A stretch of 12,747 bases of DNA from a bacterium (GTDB lineage Archaea > Nanobdellota > Nanobdellia > Pacearchaeales > GW2011-AR1). The stretch is taken from assembly GCA_030588935.1 (NCBI GenBank), contig JAUUWR010000022.1, positions 1-12,747 on the forward strand, read 5' to 3'. A program made the translations under genes and the position numbers. Within the stretch, counting starts at the first letter, position 1, and the number at the start of each line of letters is the position of its first letter. Below the pieces are notes generated by a model that searched no databases, had not been told where the DNA came from, and saw nothing but the letters and a program-made list of their open reading frames with translations. Shown here in pieces: positions 1 to 5,550 of the stretch.

Positions 1-428
1 CTATACTTCCTGCCTGCGTAAGCAATTATTTGTGTATTAGCCCCAGAAGCATAAAGCAGAACAGGGTCGCGAGCACCTGTCAACTGACCAATTTCCAAAT
101 GAGCAACACAATGATTCACAGGAATCAAAGGAACATCTAATTCAAGAGCTTTCTTTTTTGCAAATTTCATTCCTTCAATTAAACAAGGAGCCAAGCCAGG
201 TGCATTAGAAATTGCAATTGCATCAATCTTCTCAGCATCAATTCCAGCCTCGCTCAATGCCAGAGCATAAACCTCATCACAAACCCGAGCATGATGTTTA
301 GCCGCCTCAATAGGAATTATCCCGCCTTCCTCAGTTGTATAACTATCTTTAACATTTGCTAGAATCTTTCCATCCTCAACAACACCAATACCAAAAGTGT
401 GCGCTGTTGATTCGATTCCTAAAATCAT
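1..428 (-). CDS. kae1: Kae1/TsaD-family tRNA N6-threonylcarbamoyladenosine protein, N-terminal part (cut by window edge)
   Basis: This is the first 142 residues of the protein that transfers the threonylcarbamoyl group to A37 of ANN-decoding tRNAs, acting in the KEOPS complex in archaea. The start MILGIESTAH is the typical ASKHA-fold opening of the family. The metal-binding HxxxH is seen as NHCVAH (H106, H110), followed by the family signature SGANTQ at about 128-133, where SGGNT is more usual. The reading frame is open to the window edge, so the C-terminal half is outside. The ATG at 426-428 is 25.5 bp from the centre of a TATA box shared with the divergent gene at 479, which supports a leaderless transcript. 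In many archaea this gene is fused to the Bud32 kinase; that cannot be judged here. The tRNA-Ile(UAU) further along has U36 and A37 and would be a substrate. Confidence 0.95.
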   Translation of the reverse strand, partial: MILGIESTAHTFGIGVVEDGKILANVKDSYTTEEGGIIPIEAAKHHARVCDEVYALALSEAGIDAEKIDAIAISNAPGLAPCLIEGMKFAKKKALELDVPLIPVNHCVAHLEIGQLTGARDPVLLYASGANTQIIAYAGRKY

Positions 429-449
429 AAATCTTAAACAAAAATCAGG

Positions 450-457
450 TTTATAAA
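450..457. promoter_or_regulatory. Symmetric TATA box serving two divergent genes
   Basis: TTTATAAA is a perfect 8-bp palindrome centred at 453.5. The ATG of the plus-strand gene (479) and the ATG of kae1 on the minus strand (428) are both exactly 25.5 bp from this centre. Archaeal transcription starts about 25 bp from the TATA centre, so one box could give two leaderless transcripts. That only one box is used is inferred from there being no other good candidate in the 50-bp gap. Confidence 0.7.
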
Positions 458-478
458 TTCTATTTCCCTATATTAAAA

Positions 479-919
479 ATGATATTTATACATTTCTTAA
501 TAAGTCTAATTTTAGGAAAACTTTTTGGAAATTATTTTTTCTTTATTTTAGGATCAATACTTCCAGACCTGGACCATGTTTATATTATTATTAAAAACAA
601 ATTATTTAGTTTTAAGAAAATTATTAAAACTATTAAATATGAAAAAAGATTCAACATAAGATATAAAACTTTTTTATTTCATTCGATTCTTGGATTAATA
701 TTATTTTCATTAATTGTTTATTTATTTAGTAAAACCAGAGCAATATATTTTGGGATTGCTTATCTTTTGCATTTATTAATTGATTGGATTGATGTAGATG
801 AAAAATATTTTTTATATCCTTTAAAAATAAAATTTAAGGGATTTTTACCAATATGGTCAAAGTTTGAAAAAATACTAACAATAATCCTAATTATAATAGT
901 AATAATAATTCATCTATAA
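479..919 (+). CDS. YdjM/DUF457-type membrane-bound putative metal-dependent hydrolase
   Basis: A 146-residue, very hydrophobic protein with about four membrane segments (near residues 4-27, 65-83, 88-103 and 130-146). It has the spaced polar motifs of the YdjM/DUF457 family: LGSILPDLDH at 24-33, a His-Ser-x-x-Gly at 68-72 (HSILG), and LLHLLIDWID at 96-105 with H98 and D102. In the family these His and Asp residues are proposed to bind metal; the biochemical role is poorly known. The gene ends in a poly-Ile/Leu helix. It is transcribed divergently from kae1 from a shared TATA box and is followed by an AT-rich gap before a convergent small gene. Confidence 0.75.
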   Translation: MIFIHFLISLILGKLFGNYFFFILGSILPDLDHVYIIIKNKLFSFKKIIKTIKYEKRFNIRYKTFLFHSILGLILFSLIVYLFSKTRAIYFGIAYLLHLLIDWIDVDEKYFLYPLKIKFKGFLPIWSKFEKILTIILIIIVIIIHL

Positions 920-992
920 AATAAAAAAACAAAATTTATAAAAAAATAAAAAATCACCTCTCCTTCCCAGAATCATTAAACATAATCAGGAA

Positions 993-1139
993 CTACTTTT
1001 TCTTTTTTTTCTTTGCAGCTTTTTTCTTTCTTCTGCCGCCTCGAGCCATTTTAGCCTCACAGACATTTCCTTTACCGTCAACATAATATAAATATCCAGG
1101 CTTTCTCTTAACAACTTTTTTTACAATAACTCTTCCCAT
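993..1139 (-). CDS. Small basic 48-residue protein, probably nucleic-acid associated
   Basis: The start ATG at 1137-1139 is preceded by a strong ribosome-binding site, AGGAGG at 1147-1152, with 7 nt spacing. The 48-residue product begins MGRVIVKKVVKRKPGYLYYV, continues with DGKGNVCEAKMARGG, and ends in an almost pure Lys/Arg tail of about 14 residues (RRKKKAAKKKKKK). The central GYLYYVDGKGNVCEA is a compact, specific sequence and not low complexity, so the gene is likely real. I recall similar short Lys-tailed proteins from DPANN archaea but cannot confirm this. A TATA-like stretch (TTTAAATAC on the minus strand, about 1185-1193) would give a leader of about 24 nt that contains the ribosome-binding site, unlike the leaderless neighbours. 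Binding to RNA or ribosomes is a guess from the charge. Confidence 0.75.
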   Translation of the reverse strand: MGRVIVKKVVKRKPGYLYYVDGKGNVCEAKMARGGRRKKKAAKKKKKK

Positions 1140-1188
1140 TTTTCAACCTCCTTTTGAATATGATATATATTTAAAACATTTTAAGTAT

Positions 1189-1521
1189 TTAAAGGTTTCT
1201 CTCGTCGACAAATCTCTTGAAATTTTCATTGCTTGACGATACTTCCAACAGCTTATCAAATTTTTTCTTTGGCTGAATCCAGAATATCCAGGGCCTTACA
1301 AATTTCTCGTCGACAATTTTATTTCCATTAAACCAAATAGCATAAAATGGTTTGCAAAAAAATGAATGAATTCTCCATCTCCTAAGTTTTCCAAAATAAA
1401 AAAGCAAGCAAGGAGATTTTTTTCTAAACATTAACCCGCTTATTTTTGAAAAAACACTCTTACATTCTTTAACATCTAAACTAATTCTCTTTCCTTTATA
1501 ATTAAAGTTAAATTTTACCAT
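1189..1521 (-). CDS. DUF192 (UPF0127) family protein
   Basis: A 110-residue protein matching the DUF192 pattern: ISGLMFRKK near residues 27-35, a hydrophobic LLFYF strand, then IHSFFCKPFYAIWFNGNKIVD (51-71) followed by EKFVRPW. In this family a small barrel domain carries the pattern G-L-M-F-R, I-H-S-F-F and V-D; the function is unknown. Many members are secreted and carry a signal peptide; this one has none and starts directly in the domain, so it would be cytoplasmic. A minus-strand TATA-like element at 1541-1550 is centred about 25 bp before the ATG. Confidence 0.85.
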   Translation of the reverse strand: MVKFNFNYKGKRISLDVKECKSVFSKISGLMFRKKSPCLLFYFGKLRRWRIHSFFCKPFYAIWFNGNKIVDEKFVRPWIFWIQPKKKFDKLLEVSSSNENFKRFVDERNL

Positions 1522-1540
1522 CTTATTATCAATATCTTAT

Positions 1541-1580
1541 AATTATTTAAGTTATGCTCTCAGCTCATCAAGTTATGCTC
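1541..1580 (-). promoter_or_regulatory. DUF192 gene promoter with two direct repeats upstream
   Basis: On the minus strand TTAAATAATT (1541-1550) lies 25 bp before the ATG at 1521. Overlapping it and just upstream, GAGCATAACTT occurs twice (1549-1559 and 1570-1580 in plus coordinates) with a 21-bp period, i.e. two helical turns. This arrangement would suit a regulator bound on one DNA face, but no regulator is identified. Confidence 0.4.
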
Positions 1581-1609
1581 CCCTCTCCAAAGATTAAAAT
1601 ATTATAGAA

Positions 1610-2008
1610 TTAAGAGTTATTAAAATTATTGTCTCTTTTTTTCAAATTAACATACCTCTCATACATTTCCTTAACATTCCTCTCGCACACAAAATCATGA
1701 TGCTTAAATCCGCCTCCAAAACTTTTTGGAATGTGCATTAATTCATGAATTAAAGTTTTAATTTTCTCATCAGCAGAAAGTTTATCAAACCTTTCTGAAA
1801 TTATTTCAATAACATAAAATCCCCTCCGACCCAAAGCCAATTGCATCGCCTTTCCCAATGCATGACACCTTGCAATTGTCCCCCTCGACCTGCTCCCAAA
1901 ACTTCTTAAACAAACAACAGAATCTAATTTAACATGTGGAAACAGCATCAAACCTATTTCATTAATCTGTTCCTGCAAATCTTCTGCAATACTATATCTT
2001 ATTGGCAT
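1610..2008 (-). CDS. Small putative zinc metallopeptidase (HExxH, COG4900-like)
   Basis: A 132-residue protein with a zinc-binding helix HELMH at 88-92, followed by IPKSFGGGFKHHDFV. The HH pair at 103-104 is a good candidate for the third zinc ligand. This HExxH-x-P-x-S/T-F-G/S-GG pattern is what I know from small archaeal predicted metallopeptidases (COG4900-like, also seen in phage metallopeptidases). The N-terminal half is rich in Arg and Cys (RSFGSRSRGTIARCHALGKAM) and resembles the part of these proteins that carries a short basic or zinc-binding segment. No signal peptide or membrane segment is seen. Its substrate is unknown. The gene is separated by about 115 nt from the GTPase gene upstream, so it may have its own promoter. 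Confidence 0.7.
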   Translation of the reverse strand: MPIRYSIAEDLQEQINEIGLMLFPHVKLDSVVCLRSFGSRSRGTIARCHALGKAMQLALGRRGFYVIEIISERFDKLSADEKIKTLIHELMHIPKSFGGGFKHHDFVCERNVKEMYERYVNLKKRDNNFNNS

Positions 2009-2123
2009 TTTTATATTATTTTTACTGGAATCCTACAATCATTTAAGTTATTCAGATAAGTAGCATAAGCTTAGGTTCTTATCTCTCGAACTAATATTCT
2101 TATAATATTAACTTTTATTAAAT

Positions 2124-3305
2124 TCACCTCGCCATAATCTTCACAATATCCCTGTCTTTTAATTTACTATCTTTCCCCAACTTCTTTCCAGTCCTTGCAT
2201 CAATAGCAGAAACAAAACTCTCGCCAATATCAGAATGAATAGCAAAAGCCAAATTCAAAGCTGTTGAGCCAGGAGGCAAAAGATAAGCATCTGGCAAAAC
2301 ATTTTCTTTTTTATCTGAAAAATGATGCTCATTCTCAACAGGGAAAACTGTTATATATTTTAAAAATTTAAAAACCGCTTCATTCAAACACTTCTGCACA
2401 CCTGTGCTCTCATAGACATCCAAAACATCTTTCTCTATTATTCCCAAAGCATTTTTTTGCTGTTCATTTAAATCTCCAATAACTTGAAAATCTTTATTAC
2501 CAGGAATATAATCTATAAGATTATCTTTAGCTGCCTCTCTTAATGCCAACTCACTCTCTGCAGAACAAGGCACAATTAAAATCCCAGGAAATTCCTGCCT
2601 CAACTTCTCAATATTTTTCTTCGCCTCTCGCCTATCTGCTTTATTTGCTGCAATAATTATTGGCTTACTTTTTTTCCTTATCTCCTTCACAAACTCCAAA
2701 ATATTTTCTTTTGTCCAAACCTCTCCATTCTCATCAAGCTTTAATTCATTCATAACATGCCTAACATCTTCTTCTCTTATCTTCAAGCCAGAAATCTGCT
2801 TAGCTAACTCCAAAGAAAGTTTAGAATCCTTGCTTTTCTTAGACAAAGCAAGCCAGTTCTTCTCCAAAATCCCATAAACCCACATATTTATTTCATTTTC
2901 CAAAAATCTAACATCTTCACAAACATCATAATTTTCTGTCAAATTCCCTTCTGCATCTGTTTTCCCGCTCGCATCTAAAACATGAATCAATAAATCAGCT
3001 TCTATTAAATCATTTAAAAATTCATTGCCTCTTCCTCTTCCCTTATGCGCCTTAGGAACCAAGCCCGCAACATCTATTAGCTTAACAGGCACAAATCTCT
3101 CTCCCCTAACACAAAAACCATGATTTGGATTACAATTATTTAAATTAAGTTCAGTCTCAGGACACTTCACTCTAACAAACCCAACGCCTTCATTAGCCTG
3201 TATTGTTGTAAAAGGATAATTAGCTATATTTACCTCAGCCAGCGTGCATGCTTTAAAAAATGTTGATTTTCCTGAATTTGGTTTTCCAACAAGACCGATT
3301 ATCAT
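2124..3305 (-). CDS. ychF: YchF/Obg-type GTPase with TGS domain
   Basis: A 393-residue translation-factor-class P-loop GTPase. Visible motifs are the P-loop GKPNSGKS at 7-14, the switch II region DVAGLV at 78-83 followed by a Gly/Arg-rich GRGRGNEFL, and NKAD at 221-224. A helical insertion lies at about 130-200, and a C-terminal TGS domain at about 317-392 (LPPGSTALNLAFAIHSDIG, ending KLKDRDIVKI). Bacterial and human YchF/OLA1 prefer ATP because NKxD is changed; this archaeal form keeps NKAD, so GTP use is expected. The family associates with ribosomes. The gene begins 24 nt after the kinase gene stop and probably shares its transcript. Confidence 0.9.
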   Translation of the reverse strand: MIIGLVGKPNSGKSTFFKACTLAEVNIANYPFTTIQANEGVGFVRVKCPETELNLNNCNPNHGFCVRGERFVPVKLIDVAGLVPKAHKGRGRGNEFLNDLIEADLLIHVLDASGKTDAEGNLTENYDVCEDVRFLENEINMWVYGILEKNWLALSKKSKDSKLSLELAKQISGLKIREEDVRHVMNELKLDENGEVWTKENILEFVKEIRKKSKPIIIAANKADRREAKKNIEKLRQEFPGILIVPCSAESELALREAAKDNLIDYIPGNKDFQVIGDLNEQQKNALGIIEKDVLDVYESTGVQKCLNEAVFKFLKYITVFPVENEHHFSDKKENVLPDAYLLPPGSTALNLAFAIHSDIGESFVSAIDARTGKKLGKDSKLKDRDIVKIMAR

Positions 3306-3329
3306 AGAAATATACTAAAAACTAGGTTT

Positions 3330-3899
3330 TTATATTTTATCAACCTCTTCTTTCCTCAAAATCTGCTTATAAACATCTTTAATTCTCTCCATTAAAACTT
3401 CTATATTTGAATTATTAAAAATAAAAAAATCTGCCATTTCCATACACTTGCAGACCTGCTGTCCTTTAGGATCATCCTCTCCAAAATCCCTGTTATCTAT
3501 TTCTAAAAACCCCTCCCAAGTTTTTGGGTCGCTTGGTTTTGCCCTTAATCTTAACCTCTCATATCTTTCTTCTTGCGGAGCATCAACAGCAATCAGGAAA
3601 AAATTCTTTATTTTTCTTAATTCTTCAACTTCCCCAGGATTTCTTATCCCATCAACAATATAATTTTTCCCAAGTTCAAGCTTCTCAATAATTCTTTTTG
3701 CCCAAGCACCAGGCCCTTCCTTGTTCCTAACTTCATTACCCAAATCCTGCAAATTCTTCCTTGTAATTTCAATTCCCCTGACCGCAGCCTCTTCTCTAAC
3801 AACATCAGAAAAAGTATAATATTTAAAGCCTATTTTTTCCAAAAAATTTTTAATAAACCCCTTTCCAGAAGAAATCCTTCCTGTTAATCCGATTATCAT
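3330..3899 (-). CDS. P-loop nucleotide kinase (dephospho-CoA kinase / dNMP kinase-like)
   Basis: A protein of about 189 residues with the P-loop GRISSGKG near the N-terminus and a conserved VDGIRNPGEVEEL around residue 83, typical of the archaeal kinase-like proteins related to dephospho-CoA kinase and to deoxynucleoside monophosphate kinases. The stretch ERYERLRLRAKPSDPKTW and the following acidic EIDNRDFGEDDPKG may form the lid. The exact substrate cannot be named. Two Met codons stand in tandem (3902 and 3899). A TATA box TTTATAAA at 3921-3928 is centred 25.5 bp from the second, the same spacing as at other genes here, so 3899 is preferred. The YchF-like gene follows 24 nt downstream. Confidence 0.75.
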   Translation of the reverse strand: MIIGLTGRISSGKGFIKNFLEKIGFKYYTFSDVVREEAAVRGIEITRKNLQDLGNEVRNKEGPGAWAKRIIEKLELGKNYIVDGIRNPGEVEELRKIKNFFLIAVDAPQEERYERLRLRAKPSDPKTWEGFLEIDNRDFGEDDPKGQQVCKCMEMADFFIFNNSNIEVLMERIKDVYKQILRKEEVDKI

Positions 3900-3920
3900 C
3901 ATTAGAAAAGATTAAATCAA

Positions 3921-3928
3921 TTTATAAA
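3921..3928 (-). promoter_or_regulatory. TATA box of the kinase-GTPase operon
   Basis: TTTATAAA centred at 3924.5, 25.5 bp before the ATG at 3897-3899. It is the same octamer as the shared box at 450-457. The divergent tRNA-Ile gene has its own box next to it at 3939-3948. Confidence 0.6.
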
Positions 3929-3938
3929 AATAATTAAC

Positions 3939-3948
3939 TTTAAATATA
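3939..3948 (+). promoter_or_regulatory. TATA box of the tRNA-Ile gene
   Basis: TTTAAATATA centred near 3943.5 is about 26 bp before the first base of the tRNA (3970), as expected if transcription starts at or near the mature 5' end. Confidence 0.55.
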
Positions 3949-3969
3949 CATATTAATATTTAGAATAAT

Positions 3970-4131
3970 GAGCCTGTAGCTCAGTCTGGTTAGAGCACTG
4001 CTCTTATAAGAGATTGTTTCATTAGAAATGATTTTTCCTAGTTCAAGGGAAAGTTAAGCGAAGAAAACCGTTAGGTTGTCTTGGCAAGCTAAGAAAGGCA
4101 GGGGTCCCAAGTTCAAATCTTGGCAGGCTCA
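3970..4131 (+). tRNA. tRNA-Ile(UAU) with an 87-nt intron
   Basis: The acceptor GAGCCTG (3970-3976) pairs with CAGGCTC (4124-4130), with discriminator A at 4131. D-stem GCTC/GAGC is 3979-3982 with 3993-3996. Anticodon stem CTGCT (3998-4002) pairs with GGCAG (4097-4101) with one G-U. The T-arm is CCAAG/CTTGG (4107-4111, 4119-4123) around TTCAAAT. The spliced loop is C-T-[TAT]-A-A, giving anticodon UAU, which reads AUA. The intron interrupts between positions 37 and 38. AUA is usually read in archaea by a CAU tRNA modified to agmatidine by TiaS; a UAU tRNA is the rarer solution, known from a few lineages including Nanoarchaeum. U36, A37 and A38 make it a t6A substrate. The CCA is not encoded. 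Confidence 0.88.
4009..4095 (+). other. tRNA intron bounded by bulge-helix-bulge splice sites
   Basis: The central 4-bp helix CTTA (4003-4006) with TAAG (4090-4093) separates two 3-nt bulges, TAA (4007-4009) and AAA (4094-4096). Cutting after the second base of each bulge removes 4009-4095 and leaves a normal anticodon loop. The inner helix is weak: only G4010-C4089 is obvious. The intron contains four small predicted hairpins: TTTC/GAAA (4017-4028), TTTCCT/GGGAAA (4034-4052, one G-U), AACC/GGTT (4066-4077) and CTT/AAG (4080-4088). No C/D-box guide pair was found inside. Confidence 0.8.
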
Positions 4132-4200
4132 TTTATTCACAATAGGATTGGAGAATTTTAAACAATAGTTTTAAAAACCAAATTTATTTCTTTAAAACAA

Positions 4201-4273
4201 GCCCCTGTAGTGTAGTGGCCAAGCATTCTGCCCTTTCGAGGCAGGGACCCGGGTTCAAATCCCGGCAGGGGCA
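4201..4273 (+). tRNA. tRNA-Glu(UUC)
   Basis: Acceptor GCCCCTG (4201-4207) pairs with CAGGGGC (4266-4272), discriminator A4273. Anticodon stem CTGCC/GGCAG encloses loop CTTTCGA, anticodon TTC. T-arm CCGGG/CCCGG (4249-4253, 4261-4265) encloses TTCAAAT. There is no intron and no encoded CCA. A TATA-like TTTTAAAA about 27 bp upstream (near 4174) fits its own promoter. A tyrosine recombinase gene begins 90 nt downstream, so the 3' half of this tRNA is a candidate integration site. Confidence 0.95.
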
Positions 4274-4293
4274 TCCATACTTTTTGTCTAATT

Positions 4294-4308
4294 AAAGGAA
4301 CCTTTTTT
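4294..4308 (+). terminator. Possible terminator after tRNA-Glu
   Basis: AAAGG-AA-CCTTT followed by further T residues makes a very tight hairpin plus T-tract 20 nt after the tRNA end. Archaeal termination needs mainly the T-tract, so this could end the tRNA transcript. The loop is only two bases, so the hairpin itself is doubtful. Confidence 0.3.
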
Positions 4309-4326
4309 ATGTTATACAAGAAACCT

Positions 4327-4352
4327 ACAAATTATTTTTAAAAATAATTTGT
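4327..4352. promoter_or_regulatory. 26-bp perfect palindrome over the integrase promoter
   Basis: Each arm is ACAAATTATTTTT, the two halves being exact reverse complements with no spacer, centre 4339.5. The centre is 24.5 bp before the ATG at 4364, so the inner TTTTTAAAAA is placed as the TATA box. A regulator binding this dyad, perhaps the integrase itself, would block the basal factors. It could also act in recombination next to tRNA-Glu. Its AT-only centre makes short symmetry easy by chance, but 26 exact positions is much longer than expected. Confidence 0.6.
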
Positions 4353-4363
4353 TTAACAATAAC

Positions 4364-5512
4364 ATGAAAATAGATCCTCATCATCAAGAAGAAAGATACC
4401 TTAATTGGAAAGAAAAAGATAAGAATGGAATAAATGGCATATCTAAAGAAAATTCTGATTTAATTCTACAATATCTAGAAGATATGGGGAAAGGGCTAAA
4501 TATTTCTAATGTAAGTGTTAAAGGACCCAGAAGTTATTCAAGGTTGAATTCATTAAGAAACAGGCTTATATTTTTTGCTGAAAAGTTTAGAGAATTATAC
4601 AACTTAAATAAAATTACAAATATAACAGAAGAACAACTAATGGCTTTCTTTTCTAATATGAAAAAAGGAAATATCACTAAAACAAATAATGAGCCTTACA
4701 AATCAGTTGATACTTATGCTAAAATCTTTAAGACTTTTTGGCACTGGTATCAAAAAATAAGCAAAAAACAAGGCAGAGAAATTCCAGATATATCAGAAGA
4801 TTTGGATACAAGACCAGAAAAGCCTAAGTGGGTTTATTTGACTGAAGAACAAGTTAAAAAATTATGTAATAGTGCAAAATATGAATATAAAGTATTAATC
4901 ATGTTTTTGCTTGATACAGGAATAAGGGCTCCAACTGAAATGATGAATGTTAAAGTTTCAGATTTATATAATAATTGCAAGGAGGTTCATATAAGGGAGG
5001 AAATAAGCAAGACTTTTGGCAGAAGAATAAAATTAATGATCTGTTCTGATTTGCTAAAGGAATACATAAAAACCAAAAATTTGCAAGGGGATAATTATCT
5101 TTTTCAAATAAAACCTGCTACAATTAATAAATATTTGAAAAGATTGGCATTAACAGTTTTAGGAGATGGAATAAGTGAAGCAGGTCAAAAATATTCTGAA
5201 ATATCTATGTATGATTTTCGTCATGTTTCCTGTTGTTATTGGCTCCCAAGATACAAAAGCGAATCAGCTTTAAAATATAGATTTGGGTGGAAAAAAAGCG
5301 ACAAAATCCACTATTACTCTGAGCTTTTAGGCATGAAAGACACAATCAGCGAAGAAGATTTATTAATTGATGTAACAAAAACAGAAATTGAAAAACGTCT
5401 CCTCAAGTCTGAAAATGATAAAGATGTTTTACAGGATAGAGTTAATAGTTTAGAAGTGCAGATGAGGAAGATTTTGCAATGGGCTGATGGGATGGTTGTG
5501 AGGGTTAGTTAA
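4364..5512 (+). CDS. Tyrosine recombinase / site-specific integrase
   Basis: A 382-residue recombinase. The N-terminal ~150 residues form the SAM-like core-binding part; the catalytic domain follows from about 155. Counting from this ATG, box I arginine is R188 (DTGIRAPTEM), a likely active lysine is K216, box II arginine is R286 (YDFRH), the H/W position is W309 (FGWKKSDK), and the nucleophile is most likely Y318, nine residues later (HYYS). Box II has Tyr where His/Lys is usual. The last ~45 residues form a probable coiled coil. A TTG 15 nt upstream is in frame but would lie upstream of the predicted transcript start, so ATG 4364 is chosen. It lies 90 nt after tRNA-Glu in the same direction, typical for elements integrated at tRNA 3' ends. 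Confidence 0.88.
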   Translation: MKIDPHHQEERYLNWKEKDKNGINGISKENSDLILQYLEDMGKGLNISNVSVKGPRSYSRLNSLRNRLIFFAEKFRELYNLNKITNITEEQLMAFFSNMKKGNITKTNNEPYKSVDTYAKIFKTFWHWYQKISKKQGREIPDISEDLDTRPEKPKWVYLTEEQVKKLCNSAKYEYKVLIMFLLDTGIRAPTEMMNVKVSDLYNNCKEVHIREEISKTFGRRIKLMICSDLLKEYIKTKNLQGDNYLFQIKPATINKYLKRLALTVLGDGISEAGQKYSEISMYDFRHVSCCYWLPRYKSESALKYRFGWKKSDKIHYYSELLGMKDTISEEDLLIDVTKTEIEKRLLKSENDKDVLQDRVNSLEVQMRKILQWADGMVVRVS

Positions 5513-5521
5513 ATGAAAATA

Positions 5522-5528
5522 TTTATAA
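5522..5528 (+). promoter_or_regulatory. TATA box of the three-gene operon
   Basis: TTTATAA centred at 5525 is 26 bp before the ATG at 5551 and only 10 nt after the integrase stop, giving a leaderless transcript for the operon separate from the integrase. Confidence 0.55.
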
Positions 5529-5550
5529 CCTCATAAAAATAATAAATATT

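Noticed and set aside
3448..3663. Plus-strand open frame over the kinase gene
   Set aside because: Lies wholly within the well-supported kinase gene on the other strand; no promoter or recognisable product. Other antisense frames at 5946-6170, 6757-7092, 7856-8050, 8066-8338 and 9793-9987 were dropped for the same reason.
4009..4095. C/D-box guide RNA inside the tRNA intron
   Set aside because: An ATGATTT resembles a C box poorly and no CTGA D box is present in the intron.
4349..4363. TTG start for the integrase
   Set aside because: It lies inside the palindrome/TATA region and upstream of the expected transcript start; ATG 4364 fits the 25-bp rule.
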